Below, piece by piece: positions 7,382 through 15,678 of a stretch of 36,659 nucleotides of DNA. A program made the position numbers and the translations under genes. The stretch spans positions 1 through 36,659 of the forward strand of contig CALUMM010000023.1 in NCBI GenBank assembly GCA_944321755.1, given 5' to 3'. The notes under the pieces were generated by a model, which was given only the letters and a program-made list of their open reading frames with translations, had not been told where the DNA came from and did no database searches. The stretch's first letter is position 1. Each line of letters opens with the position of its first letter. The DNA comes from an uncultured Alistipes sp. (GTDB taxonomy: Bacteria > Bacteroidota > Bacteroidia > Bacteroidales > Rikenellaceae).

Positions 7382-7412
7382 TCAATTCAGAAAAATGTGT
7401 GAACTGAAATCT

Positions 7413-8801
7413 ATGAAAACGCAGAGAATCGCTGAAATCCTGAAGTCGGGATCCGTGGATACCGACATCGTCGTCAAAGGCTGGGTGCGCACCAAGCGCG
7501 GAAACAAGAATGTGGCGTTCATCGCCCTGAACGACGGGTCGTGCGTGAACAACATACAGGTCGTGGTCGACCTGGCCAAAATCGCCGAAGAGCAACTCAA
7601 ACCCATCACCACGGGAGCCTGCATCCGCGTCGACGGACGGCTGGTAGCCTCCCCGGGCGCCGGACAGGGCGTCGAGGTTCAGGCCGAACGGATCGAGATC
7701 TACGGCACGGCCGATCCCGATACCTACCCCCTGCAGAAGAAGGGACACTCGCTGGAGTTCCTGCGCGACATCGCCTATCTGCGTCCCCGGACCAACACGT
7801 TCGGGGCCGTGCTGCGTATCCGTCACGCCATGGCCTACGCCATCCACGAGTATTTCAACAACCACGGGTTCTACTACTTCCATACGCCGATCATCACCGC
7901 TTCGGACTGCGAAGGCGCCGGTGCGATGTTCCAGGTCACGACCCTCGACCTGAACAACCTCCCGAAGACCGAGGAGGGCAAGGTCGACTATTCGCAGGAC
8001 TTCTTCGGCAAGTCGTGCAACCTGACCGTCTCGGGGCAACTCGAAGGCGAGCTGGGCGCCCTCTCGCTGGGCCGCATCTACACCTTCGGCCCGACGTTCC
8101 GCGCCGAGAATTCCAACACCCCGCGCCATGCGTCGGAGTTCTGGATGATCGAACCCGAGGCCGCGTTCTACGACCTGGAGGACAACATGGAGCTGGCCGA
8201 GGATTTCCTGAAATACCTCATCCAATACGCTTTGGACCACTGCATGGAGGACCTCGAATTCATGAACAAGATGTGGGACAAGGGCCTGCTCGACCGACTC
8301 AAATTCGTGCTGCACAACGACTTCAAACGCCTCGACTACACCGAGGGCATCGAGATCCTCAAGGCTTCGGGCCGCAAATTCGAATTCCCCTGCGACTGGG
8401 GCTGCGACCTGCAGTCGGAGCACGAACGCTACCTCGTGGAGGAGCACTTCAAGCGCCCGGTGATCCTGATCAACTACCCGAAGGAGATCAAGGCTTTCTA
8501 CATGAAACAGAACGACGACGGCAAGACCGTGCGTGCCATGGACGTCCTCTTCCCGGGCATCGGCGAGATCATCGGCGGCTCGGAGCGTGAGGCCGACTAC
8601 GAGAAGCTGAACCGCCGCGTCAAGGAGCTCGGCATGAACGAACGCGAACTGTGGTGGTATCTCGATACGCGCCGCTGGGGATCGGCACCCCATTCGGGCT
8701 TCGGCCTGGGCTTCGACCGCCTGCTGCTCTTCGTGACCGGTCTGACGAACATCCGCGACGTCCAGCCCTTCCCGCGCACGCCGCAGCACGCCGATTTCTA
8801 A
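7413..8801 (+). CDS. asnS: Asparagine-tRNA ligase
   Basis: 462 residues from the ATG at 7413 ([10 protein letters not shown]). An in-frame ATG at 7395 would add six residues but lies almost at the predicted transcription start. AsnRS charges tRNA-Asn with asparagine using ATP. An N-terminal OB-fold anticodon-binding domain ([20 protein letters not shown]) is followed by the class II catalytic core. Motif 2 is [20 protein letters not shown]. Motif 3 is [16 protein letters not shown], followed by [25 protein letters not shown] points to AsnRS rather than AspRS. The stop is followed by a 219-base repeat-containing spacer before rpoN. Confidence 0.97.
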   Translation: MKTQRIAEILKSGSVDTDIVVKGWVRTKRGNKNVAFIALNDGSCVNNIQVVVDLAKIAEEQLKPITTGACIRVDGRLVASPGAGQGVEVQAERIEIYGTADPDTYPLQKKGHSLEFLRDIAYLRPRTNTFGAVLRIRHAMAYAIHEYFNNHGFYYFHTPIITASDCEGAGAMFQVTTLDLNNLPKTEEGKVDYSQDFFGKSCNLTVSGQLEGELGALSLGRIYTFGPTFRAENSNTPRHASEFWMIEPEAAFYDLEDNMELAEDFLKYLIQYALDHCMEDLEFMNKMWDKGLLDRLKFVLHNDFKRLDYTEGIEILKASGRKFEFPCDWGCDLQSEHERYLVEEHFKRPVILINYPKEIKAFYMKQNDDGKTVRAMDVLFPGIGEIIGGSEREADYEKLNRRVKELGMNERELWWYLDTRRWGSAPHSGFGLGFDRLLLFVTGLTNIRDVQPFPRTPQHADF

Positions 8802-9020
8802 CCGTTTGCGAGCCAGGATGCCGGATGGCGGAATCCCCGCCGCCCGGCGTCGCGACTTCCGGGGTGCCGGTCCGGACGTGAGCGGACTGGTTCCTCCCGG
8901 AATGCCGGGCGGGATGGTGAGCCCCGAACGTGTGATGAATCGTGCGACCCGAACTTGTGCGACCCGAACCCGAACATGAAGGAACCCAAGTAAGAAGCTG
9001 ATTCTTAATTTGGATTCAAT
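8802..9020 (+). repeat. GC-rich spacer with short direct repeats between asnS and rpoN (site D)
   Basis: The spacer is GC-rich and repetitive in its first part (several GCCGG and CCCGG words). Near its end it holds a 15-base-period direct repeat: GTGCGACCCGAAC at 8942-8954 and 8957-8969, with a further CCGAAC at 8970-8975. I find no convincing promoter for rpoN here; a TTAATTTG at 9005-9012 lies too near the ATG. No protein-like frame is seen. Confidence 0.7.
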
Positions 9021-10445
9021 ATGGCAATCAACCAGAAACAGGTACTTTCGCTTCAACAGAAGCTCTCTCCGCAGCAGATTCAGATGATCAAGCTGCTGGA
9101 GTTGCCCACCGTGCAGCTCGAACAGCGCATCAAGCAGGAGATCGAGAACAACATCGTCCTGGAGGAAGAGGAACGCTCCTCCGAGGATGAGGAGGAGCAG
9201 CCTCAGGAGATCTCCGTGGACGAATATCTGCGTGAGGACGATACCCCCTCGTACAAAAGCCACATCAATAACTTCTCGAAGGATGACAAGCAGCGTCCGG
9301 TCTACCTGACCGAAGGTCGTTCGCTGCAGGAGTACCTCGTGGAGCAGTTGGGCTACCGCAACCTCTCGGAGCGCGACATGCGCCTGGCCGTCTACCTCAT
9401 CGGGAGCATCGACGAGGACGGTTACCTGCGCCGCGACCTGGAGTCCGTGGCCGACGACATCGCCTTTACGGTCGGGATCGAGACCTCGGCCGAGGAACTG
9501 GAACGCATTCTGGGCATCATCCACGAACTCGAACCCGCGGGGATCGGGGCCCGCGACCTGCGGGAGTGCCTGCTGCTGCAGATGGCCCAGATGCCCGTCA
9601 ACACCCGTGCGCGGCGTCTGGCCCGCAAGATCCTCACCTCCTATTTCGACGAGTTCGTCAAGAAGCACTACGAGAAACTCATGGCGCGCCTGCAGGTCTC
9701 GGAGGAGGATTTCCGCGAGGCGATTGCCGAGATCCGGCGCCTGTCGCCCAAACCCGGCAACCTCTACGCCGAAGGGGGCACCGACACCACGCCCTACATC
9801 ATTCCGGACTTTATCCTCGACTATCAGGACGGCCATTTCAACCTTTCGATGAACTCCTACAACGTCCCCGAAGTGCGGGTGAACCGCCGTTATGTGGAGA
9901 TGATCCGCGACATGGTGGGGGCCGACGGCAAGGTCAAGGAGCAGGACCGGGAGGCGCTGCAGTTCGTGAAGAGCAAGATCGACTCCGCGAAGTGGTTCAT
10001 CTCGGCCATCAAGCAGCGCCACGACACGCTGATGCGCACGATGCAGACCATCCTGGACTACCAGCAGGAGTATTTCAAGGACGGCGACCGTTCGAAACTC
10101 CGCCCGATGATCCTCAAGGACATCGCCGACCGCACGGGACTCGACGTCTCGACGATTTCGCGCGTGGTCAACAGCAAGTACGTGCAGACGCAGTTCGGGA
10201 TCATCCTCCTCAAGTCGCTCTTCTCGGAGGCCATGCAGACCGATTCGGGCGAGGAGGTGTCGAGCTACGAGATCAAGAACATTCTCCAGCAGTGCATCGA
10301 CGACGAGGACAAGCGCCACCCGCTGACCGACGAGACGCTGATGGATATCCTCAATTCGAAGGGCTACCGCATCGCCCGGCGCACGGTGGCCAAATACCGC
10401 GAGATGCTCGGCATTCCGGTGGCGCGTCTGCGCAAGCAGATCTGA
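9021..10445 (+). CDS. rpoN: RNA polymerase sigma-54 factor
   Basis: 474 residues. Sigma-54 directs core RNA polymerase to -24/-12 promoters that need an ATP-using enhancer-binding activator. Region I is the glutamine- and leucine-rich N-terminus (QVLSLQQKLSPQQIQMIKLL). An acidic linker follows (about residues 50-70, EEEERSSEDEEEQ), then the core-binding domain, a helix-turn-helix (LKDIADRTGLDVSTISRVVN) and the C-terminal RpoN box ARRTVAKYRE, complete. No bacterial enhancer-binding protein gene is visible in this window. The PAP2-like gene follows after 44 bases and is probably co-transcribed. Confidence 0.97.
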   Translation: MAINQKQVLSLQQKLSPQQIQMIKLLELPTVQLEQRIKQEIENNIVLEEEERSSEDEEEQPQEISVDEYLREDDTPSYKSHINNFSKDDKQRPVYLTEGRSLQEYLVEQLGYRNLSERDMRLAVYLIGSIDEDGYLRRDLESVADDIAFTVGIETSAEELERILGIIHELEPAGIGARDLRECLLLQMAQMPVNTRARRLARKILTSYFDEFVKKHYEKLMARLQVSEEDFREAIAEIRRLSPKPGNLYAEGGTDTTPYIIPDFILDYQDGHFNLSMNSYNVPEVRVNRRYVEMIRDMVGADGKVKEQDREALQFVKSKIDSAKWFISAIKQRHDTLMRTMQTILDYQQEYFKDGDRSKLRPMILKDIADRTGLDVSTISRVVNSKYVQTQFGIILLKSLFSEAMQTDSGEEVSSYEIKNILQQCIDDEDKRHPLTDETLMDILNSKGYRIARRTVAKYREMLGIPVARLRKQI

Positions 10446-10489
10446 GGCCCGTACCCGGTTGATGCCCGAATCCCGATAAACCCCTTGAA

Positions 10490-11101
10490 ATGATGAACTT
10501 CCGAAAAATTGCCAATACGCTCTCCTGGGTCCTGCACCCGTTTCTGCTGCCGGTCTATCTGATGGCGGTGCTGCTTACGATGACCACCTTCGCGCACTTC
10601 TCCTCCGGGGCGAAGTTCTATTTCCTGTGGGTCGTGGCGCTCTATGCGATCATCATTCCGTTCCTGACGCTCGGCGTTCTGCGTTCGCTGGGCCGGATCT
10701 CCGATTTCAAGGTCGACAACCGCCGCGAACGCCTGCTGCCCCTGCTGGTGGGGACCGTCTGCTACGTGCTGTGCGCCCTCACCTTCTCGAAGATCCCTTC
10801 GGCGATCTTCCTGCGCAAGTTCATGCTGGCGGCAGCCTGCTGCGAGGCGATGTGCCTCGTGGTGTCGCTCCGCTGGAAGATCAGCCTCCATCTGACCGGC
10901 ATGGGGGCTATTGTGGCGCTGCTCGTGGTGATGAACATCGTCGGGGTGGGGAACATGCTCCTGCCCTTGTCGGTGGCGATCCTCGGAGCCGGCGCCCTTG
11001 CTTCGGCCCGCCTCTATCTGGGCTGTCACAATCCCGCACAGATCTTTGCGGGCTTTTTCGGCGGATTCGGCGTGGCGATGCTCGCCGTGCTCTTCCTGTA
11101 A
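10490..11101 (+). CDS. PAP2-like integral membrane protein with a degenerate phosphatase signature
   Basis: 203 residues with about six hydrophobic segments. It matches the outline of PAP2 phosphatases, which remove phosphate from lipid pyrophosphates or phosphatidates. KVDNRRERL fits K-x6-R of the first motif, although the usual RP is RL. ARLYLGCHNPAQ fits R-x5-H of the third motif, but the partner Asp is Gln. The central PSGH motif is not recognisable; SLHLTGMG stands in its place. Whether the protein is a phosphatase is therefore uncertain. It follows rpoN by 44 bases and ends before a bidirectional terminator. ATG codons at 10490 and 10493 are equally possible starts. Confidence 0.7.
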   Translation: MMNFRKIANTLSWVLHPFLLPVYLMAVLLTMTTFAHFSSGAKFYFLWVVALYAIIIPFLTLGVLRSLGRISDFKVDNRRERLLPLLVGTVCYVLCALTFSKIPSAIFLRKFMLAAACCEAMCLVVSLRWKISLHLTGMGAIVALLVVMNIVGVGNMLLPLSVAILGAGALASARLYLGCHNPAQIFAGFFGGFGVAMLAVLFL

Positions 11102-11190
11102 CGAGGCGAACGGGTGCGGCGGACTTGGGTACTTTGCGCTCCCGGTTTTCGTATTTGTTCTGCCTTTTGCCGCGTATCCTTCCGGAGATA

Positions 11191-11223
11191 AAAAAACGGC
11201 TCTCGTATGGAGAGCCGTTTTTT
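11191..11223. terminator. Bidirectional intrinsic terminator
   Basis: A perfect 14-base inverted repeat (11191-11204 and 11210-11223; core CGGCTCTC / GAGAGCCG) with a 5-base loop is flanked by A and T runs on both sides. It lies between the convergent PAP2-like gene and gdhA and can serve both. Confidence 0.92.
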
Positions 11224-11259
11224 TCGTATGGGCAGGTCCCTTGCTTCGGACCGACCCCG

Positions 11260-12615
11260 TTAGACGCAACCCTGGGCGAGCATGGCGTTGGCCACCTTCA
11301 TGAAGCCGCCGATATTGGCGCCCACCACGTAGTTGACATAGCCATCGGGCTCCGTGCCGTACTGCACGCACACCGCGTGGATGTTCTTCATGATCGACTT
11401 CAGCTTGGCATCCACCTCTTCGGGGGTCCAGGTGATGCGCATCGAGTTCTGGGTCATCTCCAGACCCGACGTGGCCACACCGCCCGCATTCGAGGCCTTG
11501 CCCGGCGAGTAGAGCAGCTTGTGCTGCTGGAAGATCTTGATGGCCTCGGGGGTCGAGGGCATGTTGGCACCCTCGGCCACGCAGATGCAGCCGTTGTTCA
11601 CAAGCATCTGGGCCTCGTCGCCGTTCAGTTCGTTCTGCGTGGCGCACGGCATGGCGATGTCGCACTTCACGCCCCACGGACGCTCGCCCGGATAGTAGGT
11701 GGCCGAAGGATAGTGCTCGGCGTACTCCTTGATGCGGCCGCGGAAGATGTTCTTCAGCTCCATGACGTAATCCAGCTTCTCGGGGCTGATGCCTTCGGGA
11801 TCGTAGATATAGCCCGACGAGTCGGAGAGCGTCACGACCTTGGCGCCGAGTTCGGTGGCCTTCATGCAGGCGTACTGGGCCACGTTGCCCGAGCCGGAGA
11901 TGCAGACGGTCTTGCCCTCGAACGAGTCGCCGCGTGTGGCGAGCATCTCCTGGGCGAAGTAGCACGTTCCGTATCCCGTAGCCTCGGGACGCAGCGGGCT
12001 GCCGCCCCAGTCGCGGCCCTTGCCGGTGAGCGTGCCGGTGAATTCGTCGCGCAGCCGCTTGTACTGGCCGAACATGTAGCCGATTTCGCGGCCGCCGACG
12101 CCGATGTCACCGGCCGGAACGTCGGTATCCTGACCGATATGGCGCTGGAGTTCGGTCATGAACGACTGGCAGAACTTCATCACCTCGTTGTCCGACTTGC
12201 CCTTGGGGTTGAAGTCCGAGCCGCCCTTGCCGCCGCCCATGGGCAGCGTGGTGAGGCTGTTCTTGAAGGTCTGTTCGAAAGCCAGGAACTTCAGGATCGA
12301 GAGGTTCACCGACGGGTGGAAGCGGATACCGCCCTTGTAGGGGCCGATGGCGCTGTTCATCTGGATGCGGTAGCCGCGGTTGATCTCGATCTCGCCCTTG
12401 TCGTTGAGCCACGGCACGCGGAACATGATGACCCGTTCGGGTTCGGCGATGCGGTCGAGTATCTTCATTTTTTGGAGAATCGGGCTGGCAACGATATGGG
12501 GAGCCAGCGATTCGGCCACCTCGCGGACGGCCTGATGGAACTCCGGTTCACCCGGATTGCGGGCGATGAGCCGGGCCATGAAATCTTCGACATACTGTCG
12601 GGCTTGTTCGTTCAT
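11260..12615 (-). CDS. gdhA: NADP-type glutamate dehydrogenase
   Basis: 451 residues, the size of the hexameric bacterial enzymes. It interconverts 2-oxoglutarate plus ammonium and glutamate; this small class usually works in ammonia assimilation with NADPH. The catalytic block is LPMGGGKGGSDFNPKGKSD, with the substrate-binding motif IGPYKGGIRFHPSVN before it, DVPAGDIGVGGREIGYMFG in the middle, and the Rossmann motif ISGSGNVAQYA. The cofactor choice is from family resemblance, not proved here. It is monocistronic: a terminator separates it from the DUF4923 gene upstream, and another lies at its end. Confidence 0.96.
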   Translation of the reverse strand: MNEQARQYVEDFMARLIARNPGEPEFHQAVREVAESLAPHIVASPILQKMKILDRIAEPERVIMFRVPWLNDKGEIEINRGYRIQMNSAIGPYKGGIRFHPSVNLSILKFLAFEQTFKNSLTTLPMGGGKGGSDFNPKGKSDNEVMKFCQSFMTELQRHIGQDTDVPAGDIGVGGREIGYMFGQYKRLRDEFTGTLTGKGRDWGGSPLRPEATGYGTCYFAQEMLATRGDSFEGKTVCISGSGNVAQYACMKATELGAKVVTLSDSSGYIYDPEGISPEKLDYVMELKNIFRGRIKEYAEHYPSATYYPGERPWGVKCDIAMPCATQNELNGDEAQMLVNNGCICVAEGANMPSTPEAIKIFQQHKLLYSPGKASNAGGVATSGLEMTQNSMRITWTPEEVDAKLKSIMKNIHAVCVQYGTEPDGYVNYVVGANIGGFMKVANAMLAQGCV

Positions 12616-12656
12616 AGCGATTCGTTTTTAGAGGTTTTGTGATGGATTTCCGGCTC

Positions 12657-12688
12657 TAAAATTAATAATTTTGCAGTTATTTTGCAAG
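12657..12688 (-). promoter_or_regulatory. Possible gdhA promoter
   Basis: On the minus strand CTTG (12685-12688) and TAATTTTA (12657-12664) are 20 bases apart, each one base off consensus, about 41 bases upstream of the ATG. The surrounding 12650-12720 is strongly AT-rich. Confidence 0.4.
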
Positions 12689-12788
12689 TTCTTTAAGAAT
12701 TTCGTAAAATATTTTACTTTGACCTCCACCCCATTTGCTTACGGTCCGGGTTGCAGCCTGTCCTGCAACTGAAAATCCGTAATGAAAA

Positions 12789-12815
12789 ATGACGGATTCA
12801 CCGCGAATCCGTCAT
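12789..12815 (-). terminator. Hairpin terminator after the DUF4923 gene
   Basis: A perfect 11-base inverted repeat (ATGACGGATTC at 12789-12799 and its complement at 12805-12815) has a 5-base loop. On the minus strand it is followed by TTTTTCATT. It lies downstream of the DUF4923 stop and before gdhA. Confidence 0.75.
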
Positions 12816-12848
12816 GAAAAATTTTTGAAAAATTTTTTGAAAAAAATT
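12816..12848. repeat. Phased A-tract repeat
   Basis: Three consecutive units of GAAAAATTTTT type (12816-12826, 12827-12838, 12839-12848) repeat every 11-12 bases beside the terminator. A-tracts in helical phase bend DNA. Whether this affects the neighbouring gdhA promoter is unknown. Confidence 0.7.
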
Positions 12849-12882
12849 GAGCCGTCCTCTCTTCGGGACTGCAAATTCCCGT

Positions 12883-13479
12883 TTACTTCGTGAAGGCGAA
12901 TCCGAGATAGACGTTTTCGTACTTGCGCAGCAGCGTCGTGACCGTGGCGAGCGACGAGACCTTGCTGCCGAGTTCGGTCACCAGGTTCACGAGTTTCGTG
13001 ACCGGGAAGACCAGCAGCAGGTCCGTACCGCTGACGTAGGCGTGTCCTTCGAAACTTCCGAGGTTGAGTTTTCCCTTGGCGAAGCGGAGTGTCACGACAT
13101 GCGTCGAGGCGTCGTATTCGTAGGTTCCCGAGAGTTCATGCTTGCCCAGGACGGCCGTAAAGGTGCTGTCGGTCTTCTCGAAGGTGAAGCTTCCCGAGCC
13201 GGACTGGATGCCGGCCAGGGCATAGGCCTTTTCGAGTTGCTGCACGACGGTCGATTCGAGGGCTGCGCCGCCGAGTTCCGAGGCGATGTCCTCGCCTTCG
13301 AACTTCACGCCCGGGCCCGAGTAGTTCCACGTTCCCGCGAGGGCATACTGGGTGAGTTTTCCGTCGGTGGCTTCATCGACGGCCGTGGTTGCGATCTTTT
13401 TCAGGGCATCCTTCCAGTCCTGAGCTGCGGCCGGGAGCGCAAGCAGCAGCACGACCGCCGGAATAAGGATTTTTTTCAT
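12883..13479 (-). CDS. DUF4923 family secreted protein
   Basis: 198 residues from the ATG at 13479. The signal peptide MKKILIPAVVLLLALPAAAQ leads into a mature protein of alternating strands with family-typical motifs: GKLTQYALAGTWNYSGPGVKF, ELGGAALESTVVQQLEKAYA, LSGTYEYDASTHVVTLRF, AYVSGTDLLLVFPVTKL and the C-terminal YENVYLGFAFTK. Members are abundant in Bacteroidales and look lipocalin-like, but no function is known. The gene follows nadE by 58 bases on the same strand; an 8-base tandem duplication lies in that gap. A hairpin terminator follows its stop. Confidence 0.88.
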   Translation of the reverse strand: MKKILIPAVVLLLALPAAAQDWKDALKKIATTAVDEATDGKLTQYALAGTWNYSGPGVKFEGEDIASELGGAALESTVVQQLEKAYALAGIQSGSGSFTFEKTDSTFTAVLGKHELSGTYEYDASTHVVTLRFAKGKLNLGSFEGHAYVSGTDLLLVFPVTKLVNLVTELGSKVSSLATVTTLLRKYENVYLGFAFTK

Positions 13480-13483
13480 CTTG

Positions 13484-13499
13484 TAGTCGAATAGTCGAA
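13484..13499. repeat. 8-base tandem duplication before the DUF4923 gene
   Basis: TAGTCGAA occurs twice directly in tandem (13484-13491 and 13492-13499), 5 bases upstream of the DUF4923 start codon. It may be a chance duplication. Confidence 0.8.
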
Positions 13500-13537
13500 G
13501 GTTTGCGGACGCCGCCGGGGGCGTTGCGTCCGGATCG

Positions 13538-15463
13538 TCATAACGTGTCGAGTTCGCGGAGCCAGACTTCGGCTGAGGCATCGGAGGGCATCCGCCAGTC
13601 GCCCCGCGGCGAGAGGGCCACCGACCCGACCTTCGGGCCGTCGGGCAGCGCCGAACGCTTGAACTGCTGGGCAAAGAACCGCCGGAAGAAGATCCGCAGC
13701 CATTTGAGGATGGTTTCGCGGTCGTAGCTTCCGTCGAAGGCCACTTCGGCCAGCAGGAGGATCTTCTCCGGGCCGTATCCCAGGCGGAGGAAGTTGTAGA
13801 GGAAGAAGTCGTGGAGTTCGTAGGGACCCACGAGGTCTTCGGTCTTCTGTGCGATCTTGCCGTCGGCATCGGCCGGGAGCAGTTCGGGGCTGACCGGCGT
13901 GTCGATGATGTCGAGCAGCGTGGCGCGGGTCGTCGGGTCGTTTTCGGTGTCGGCGACCCACTTCACGAGGTGGCGCACCAGCGTCTTCGGCACCGAGGCG
14001 TTGACGCCGTACATCGACATCTGGTCGCCGTTGTAGGTGGCCCAGCCCAGGGCCAGTTCCGAGAGGTCGCCCGTGCCGACCACGAGCCCGCCCTCCATGT
14101 TGGCCACATCCATCAGGATCTGGGTCCGTTCGCGGGCCTGTGCGTTCTCGTAGGCCGCCGAACGGTCCGACGGGTCGAGCCCGATGTCGCGGAAATGCTG
14201 CAGACAGGCGTCGCGGATCGGGATTTCGCGCACCGTGACGCCCAGTCCGCGCATCAGTTCCAGGGCATTGTGATAGGTGCGGTCGGTGGTTCCGAATCCG
14301 GGCATGGTGATGCCGATGATCCCTGCGCGGTCGAGTTCCAGCAGGTCGAACGTGCGCACCGTGACGAGCAGTGCCAGCGTCGAGTCCAACCCGCCCGAGA
14401 TGCCGATTACGGCGCGTTCGCAACGGGTATGGCGCAACCGCTGGGCGAGTCCGTGCGACTGGATGCGGAAGATCTCCTCGCAGCGTTCGCTGCGGTGCCC
14501 CTCGTCCTTCGGGACGAACGGCATGGGGTCGATATCGCGTTCCGGCACCGCGGCCCGCAGCCCTTCGGGGATCTCCATCTCGATGACCGTATTCTCCGAC
14601 GAGCTTTCGCGCTGCCGGAACGAGGTGTTGCGGCGGCGTTCGAACTCCAGGCGCTGGAGGTCGACGTCGGCGACGATAAGCTGTTCTTCGGTCGAGAAGC
14701 GTTCGGCTTCGCGCAGCAGCGTGCCGTTTTCGGCGATCAGGCCGTTTCCGGCAAAGGTCAGGTCCGTGGAGGATTCGCCGCTTCCGGCCGAGACGTAGAC
14801 GTAGGCCGAGAGCGTGCGGGCCGACTGCTGGGCGACGAGCTGCCGCAGGTAGGCGTGTTTCCCGGCCAGTTCGGGCGAGGCCGAGAGGTTGAAGATCACC
14901 TTTGCGCCGTTCAGGGCCAGTTGTGTCGAGGGCGGGATCGGGGCCCAGAGGTCCTCGCAGATCTCCACGCCGAACTCCGCGCCGTTGACCGCGAAGGTGA
15001 GGTCGGCGCCGAAGTCGGCCTGCTGTCCCGCGACGTCGATCCGCTCCTCGGAGATTCCGGCTCCGGAGGCGAACCAGCGATCCTCGTAGAATTCGCCGTA
15101 GTTGGGGATGTAGCTTTTCGGCACGACCCCGAGGACCTTGCCCTGAGCCATGACCACGGCACAGTTGTAGAGTGCCGAACCGTGGCGCAGCGGCGCCCCG
15201 ACGATCAGGGCCAGGGGGAGTTTGCGCGTTGCCTTGGCGAGCCGGGCGAGGGCCTCGTCGGCCGCGTCGAGCAGCGTGGGCTGCAGCACGAGGTCGCCGC
15301 ACGTGTAGGCCGTCATGCCCAGTTCGGGGAATACGGCGATCTCCACGCCGCGGCGTGCGGCCTCCTCGGCCAGAGCCGCCGTGCGTTCCATATTATAGGT
15401 GCAGTCGCCGACCCGCAGGGCGGGGATCGCCGCCGCGACCTTCAGAAATCCGAAATTGTCCAT
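13538..15463 (-). CDS. nadE: Glutamine-dependent NAD(+) synthase
   Basis: 641 residues from the ATG at 15463 ([10 protein letters not shown]). It amidates nicotinate adenine dinucleotide to NAD with ATP and glutamine. The N-terminal nitrilase-like glutaminase domain (about 1-290) has its Glu-Lys-Cys triad in [13 protein letters not shown] (E47), [19 protein letters not shown] (K116) and VEICEDLW (C169). The C-terminal synthetase domain has the ATP-binding SGGLDST loop at 356-362, [16 protein letters not shown] and [19 protein letters not shown]. With both domains fused, free ammonia need not be supplied. The reading frame stays open upstream of the ATG, but that part is antisense-like to the real pepT frame. 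It follows pepT across the repeat tract of site B. Confidence 0.97.
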   Translation of the reverse strand: MDNFGFLKVAAAIPALRVGDCTYNMERTAALAEEAARRGVEIAVFPELGMTAYTCGDLVLQPTLLDAADEALARLAKATRKLPLALIVGAPLRHGSALYNCAVVMAQGKVLGVVPKSYIPNYGEFYEDRWFASGAGISEERIDVAGQQADFGADLTFAVNGAEFGVEICEDLWAPIPPSTQLALNGAKVIFNLSASPELAGKHAYLRQLVAQQSARTLSAYVYVSAGSGESSTDLTFAGNGLIAENGTLLREAERFSTEEQLIVADVDLQRLEFERRRNTSFRQRESSSENTVIEMEIPEGLRAAVPERDIDPMPFVPKDEGHRSERCEEIFRIQSHGLAQRLRHTRCERAVIGISGGLDSTLALLVTVRTFDLLELDRAGIIGITMPGFGTTDRTYHNALELMRGLGVTVREIPIRDACLQHFRDIGLDPSDRSAAYENAQARERTQILMDVANMEGGLVVGTGDLSELALGWATYNGDQMSMYGVNASVPKTLVRHLVKWVADTENDPTTRATLLDIIDTPVSPELLPADADGKIAQKTEDLVGPYELHDFFLYNFLRLGYGPEKILLLAEVAFDGSYDRETILKWLRIFFRRFFAQQFKRSALPDGPKVGSVALSPRGDWRMPSDASAEVWLRELDTL

Positions 15464-15479
15464 TCTTTTCAAATGTGTT

Positions 15480-15676
15480 TCTGTGTTCCGGGGGCTGGCT
15501 TTCCGGTCTTCTTTTCCCGGTCCCGTTTTTTCTGGTCTCGGTCCCGGTCTCCCGGACTCGCTTTTTTCCGGCAGCGGGAGCCCGTGTCCTTTGCTTCTCT
15601 GTCCTCTGCCCTCTGCCCTCTGCCTCTCTGCTTTCTCCCTCTGGCTTTCGAGCCCTCTGCCTCTCTGCCCCCCCCC
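15480..15676 (-). repeat. Degenerate purine-rich repeat and G9 tract after pepT (site B)
   Basis: Most of the 215-base gap between pepT and nadE is low-complexity. The part near pepT holds units CCTCTGC (plus) three times in tandem at 15603-15623, followed by CTCTCTGC. C9 lies at 15668-15676. On the minus strand the pepT stop is followed after 2 bases by G9-CAGAGAGGC (15659-15676). The octamer CAGAGAGG also recurs several times in site A. The half near nadE is more diverged, with repeated CCGG and CCCGG words. Confidence 0.85.
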
Positions 15677-15678
15677 GC

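Noticed and set aside
7395-7412. Earlier asnS start adding six residues
   Set aside because: It would leave a leader of about 7 bases from the predicted transcription start, and the extra residues do not resemble the family N-terminus.
9005-9012. TTAATTTG as an rpoN promoter
   Set aside because: It ends 8 bases before the ATG and has no -33 partner; transcription would start at or inside the start codon.
7311-10319. Minus-strand open frame of about 1000 codons upstream of and in frame with the GH2-like gene, antisense to asnS and rpoN
   Set aside because: It runs antisense to two strongly supported genes and its composition (Val, Leu, His, Asp, Arg rich) is what GC-ending codons give on the opposite strand. 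The true gene has a signal peptide and promoter at 7310.
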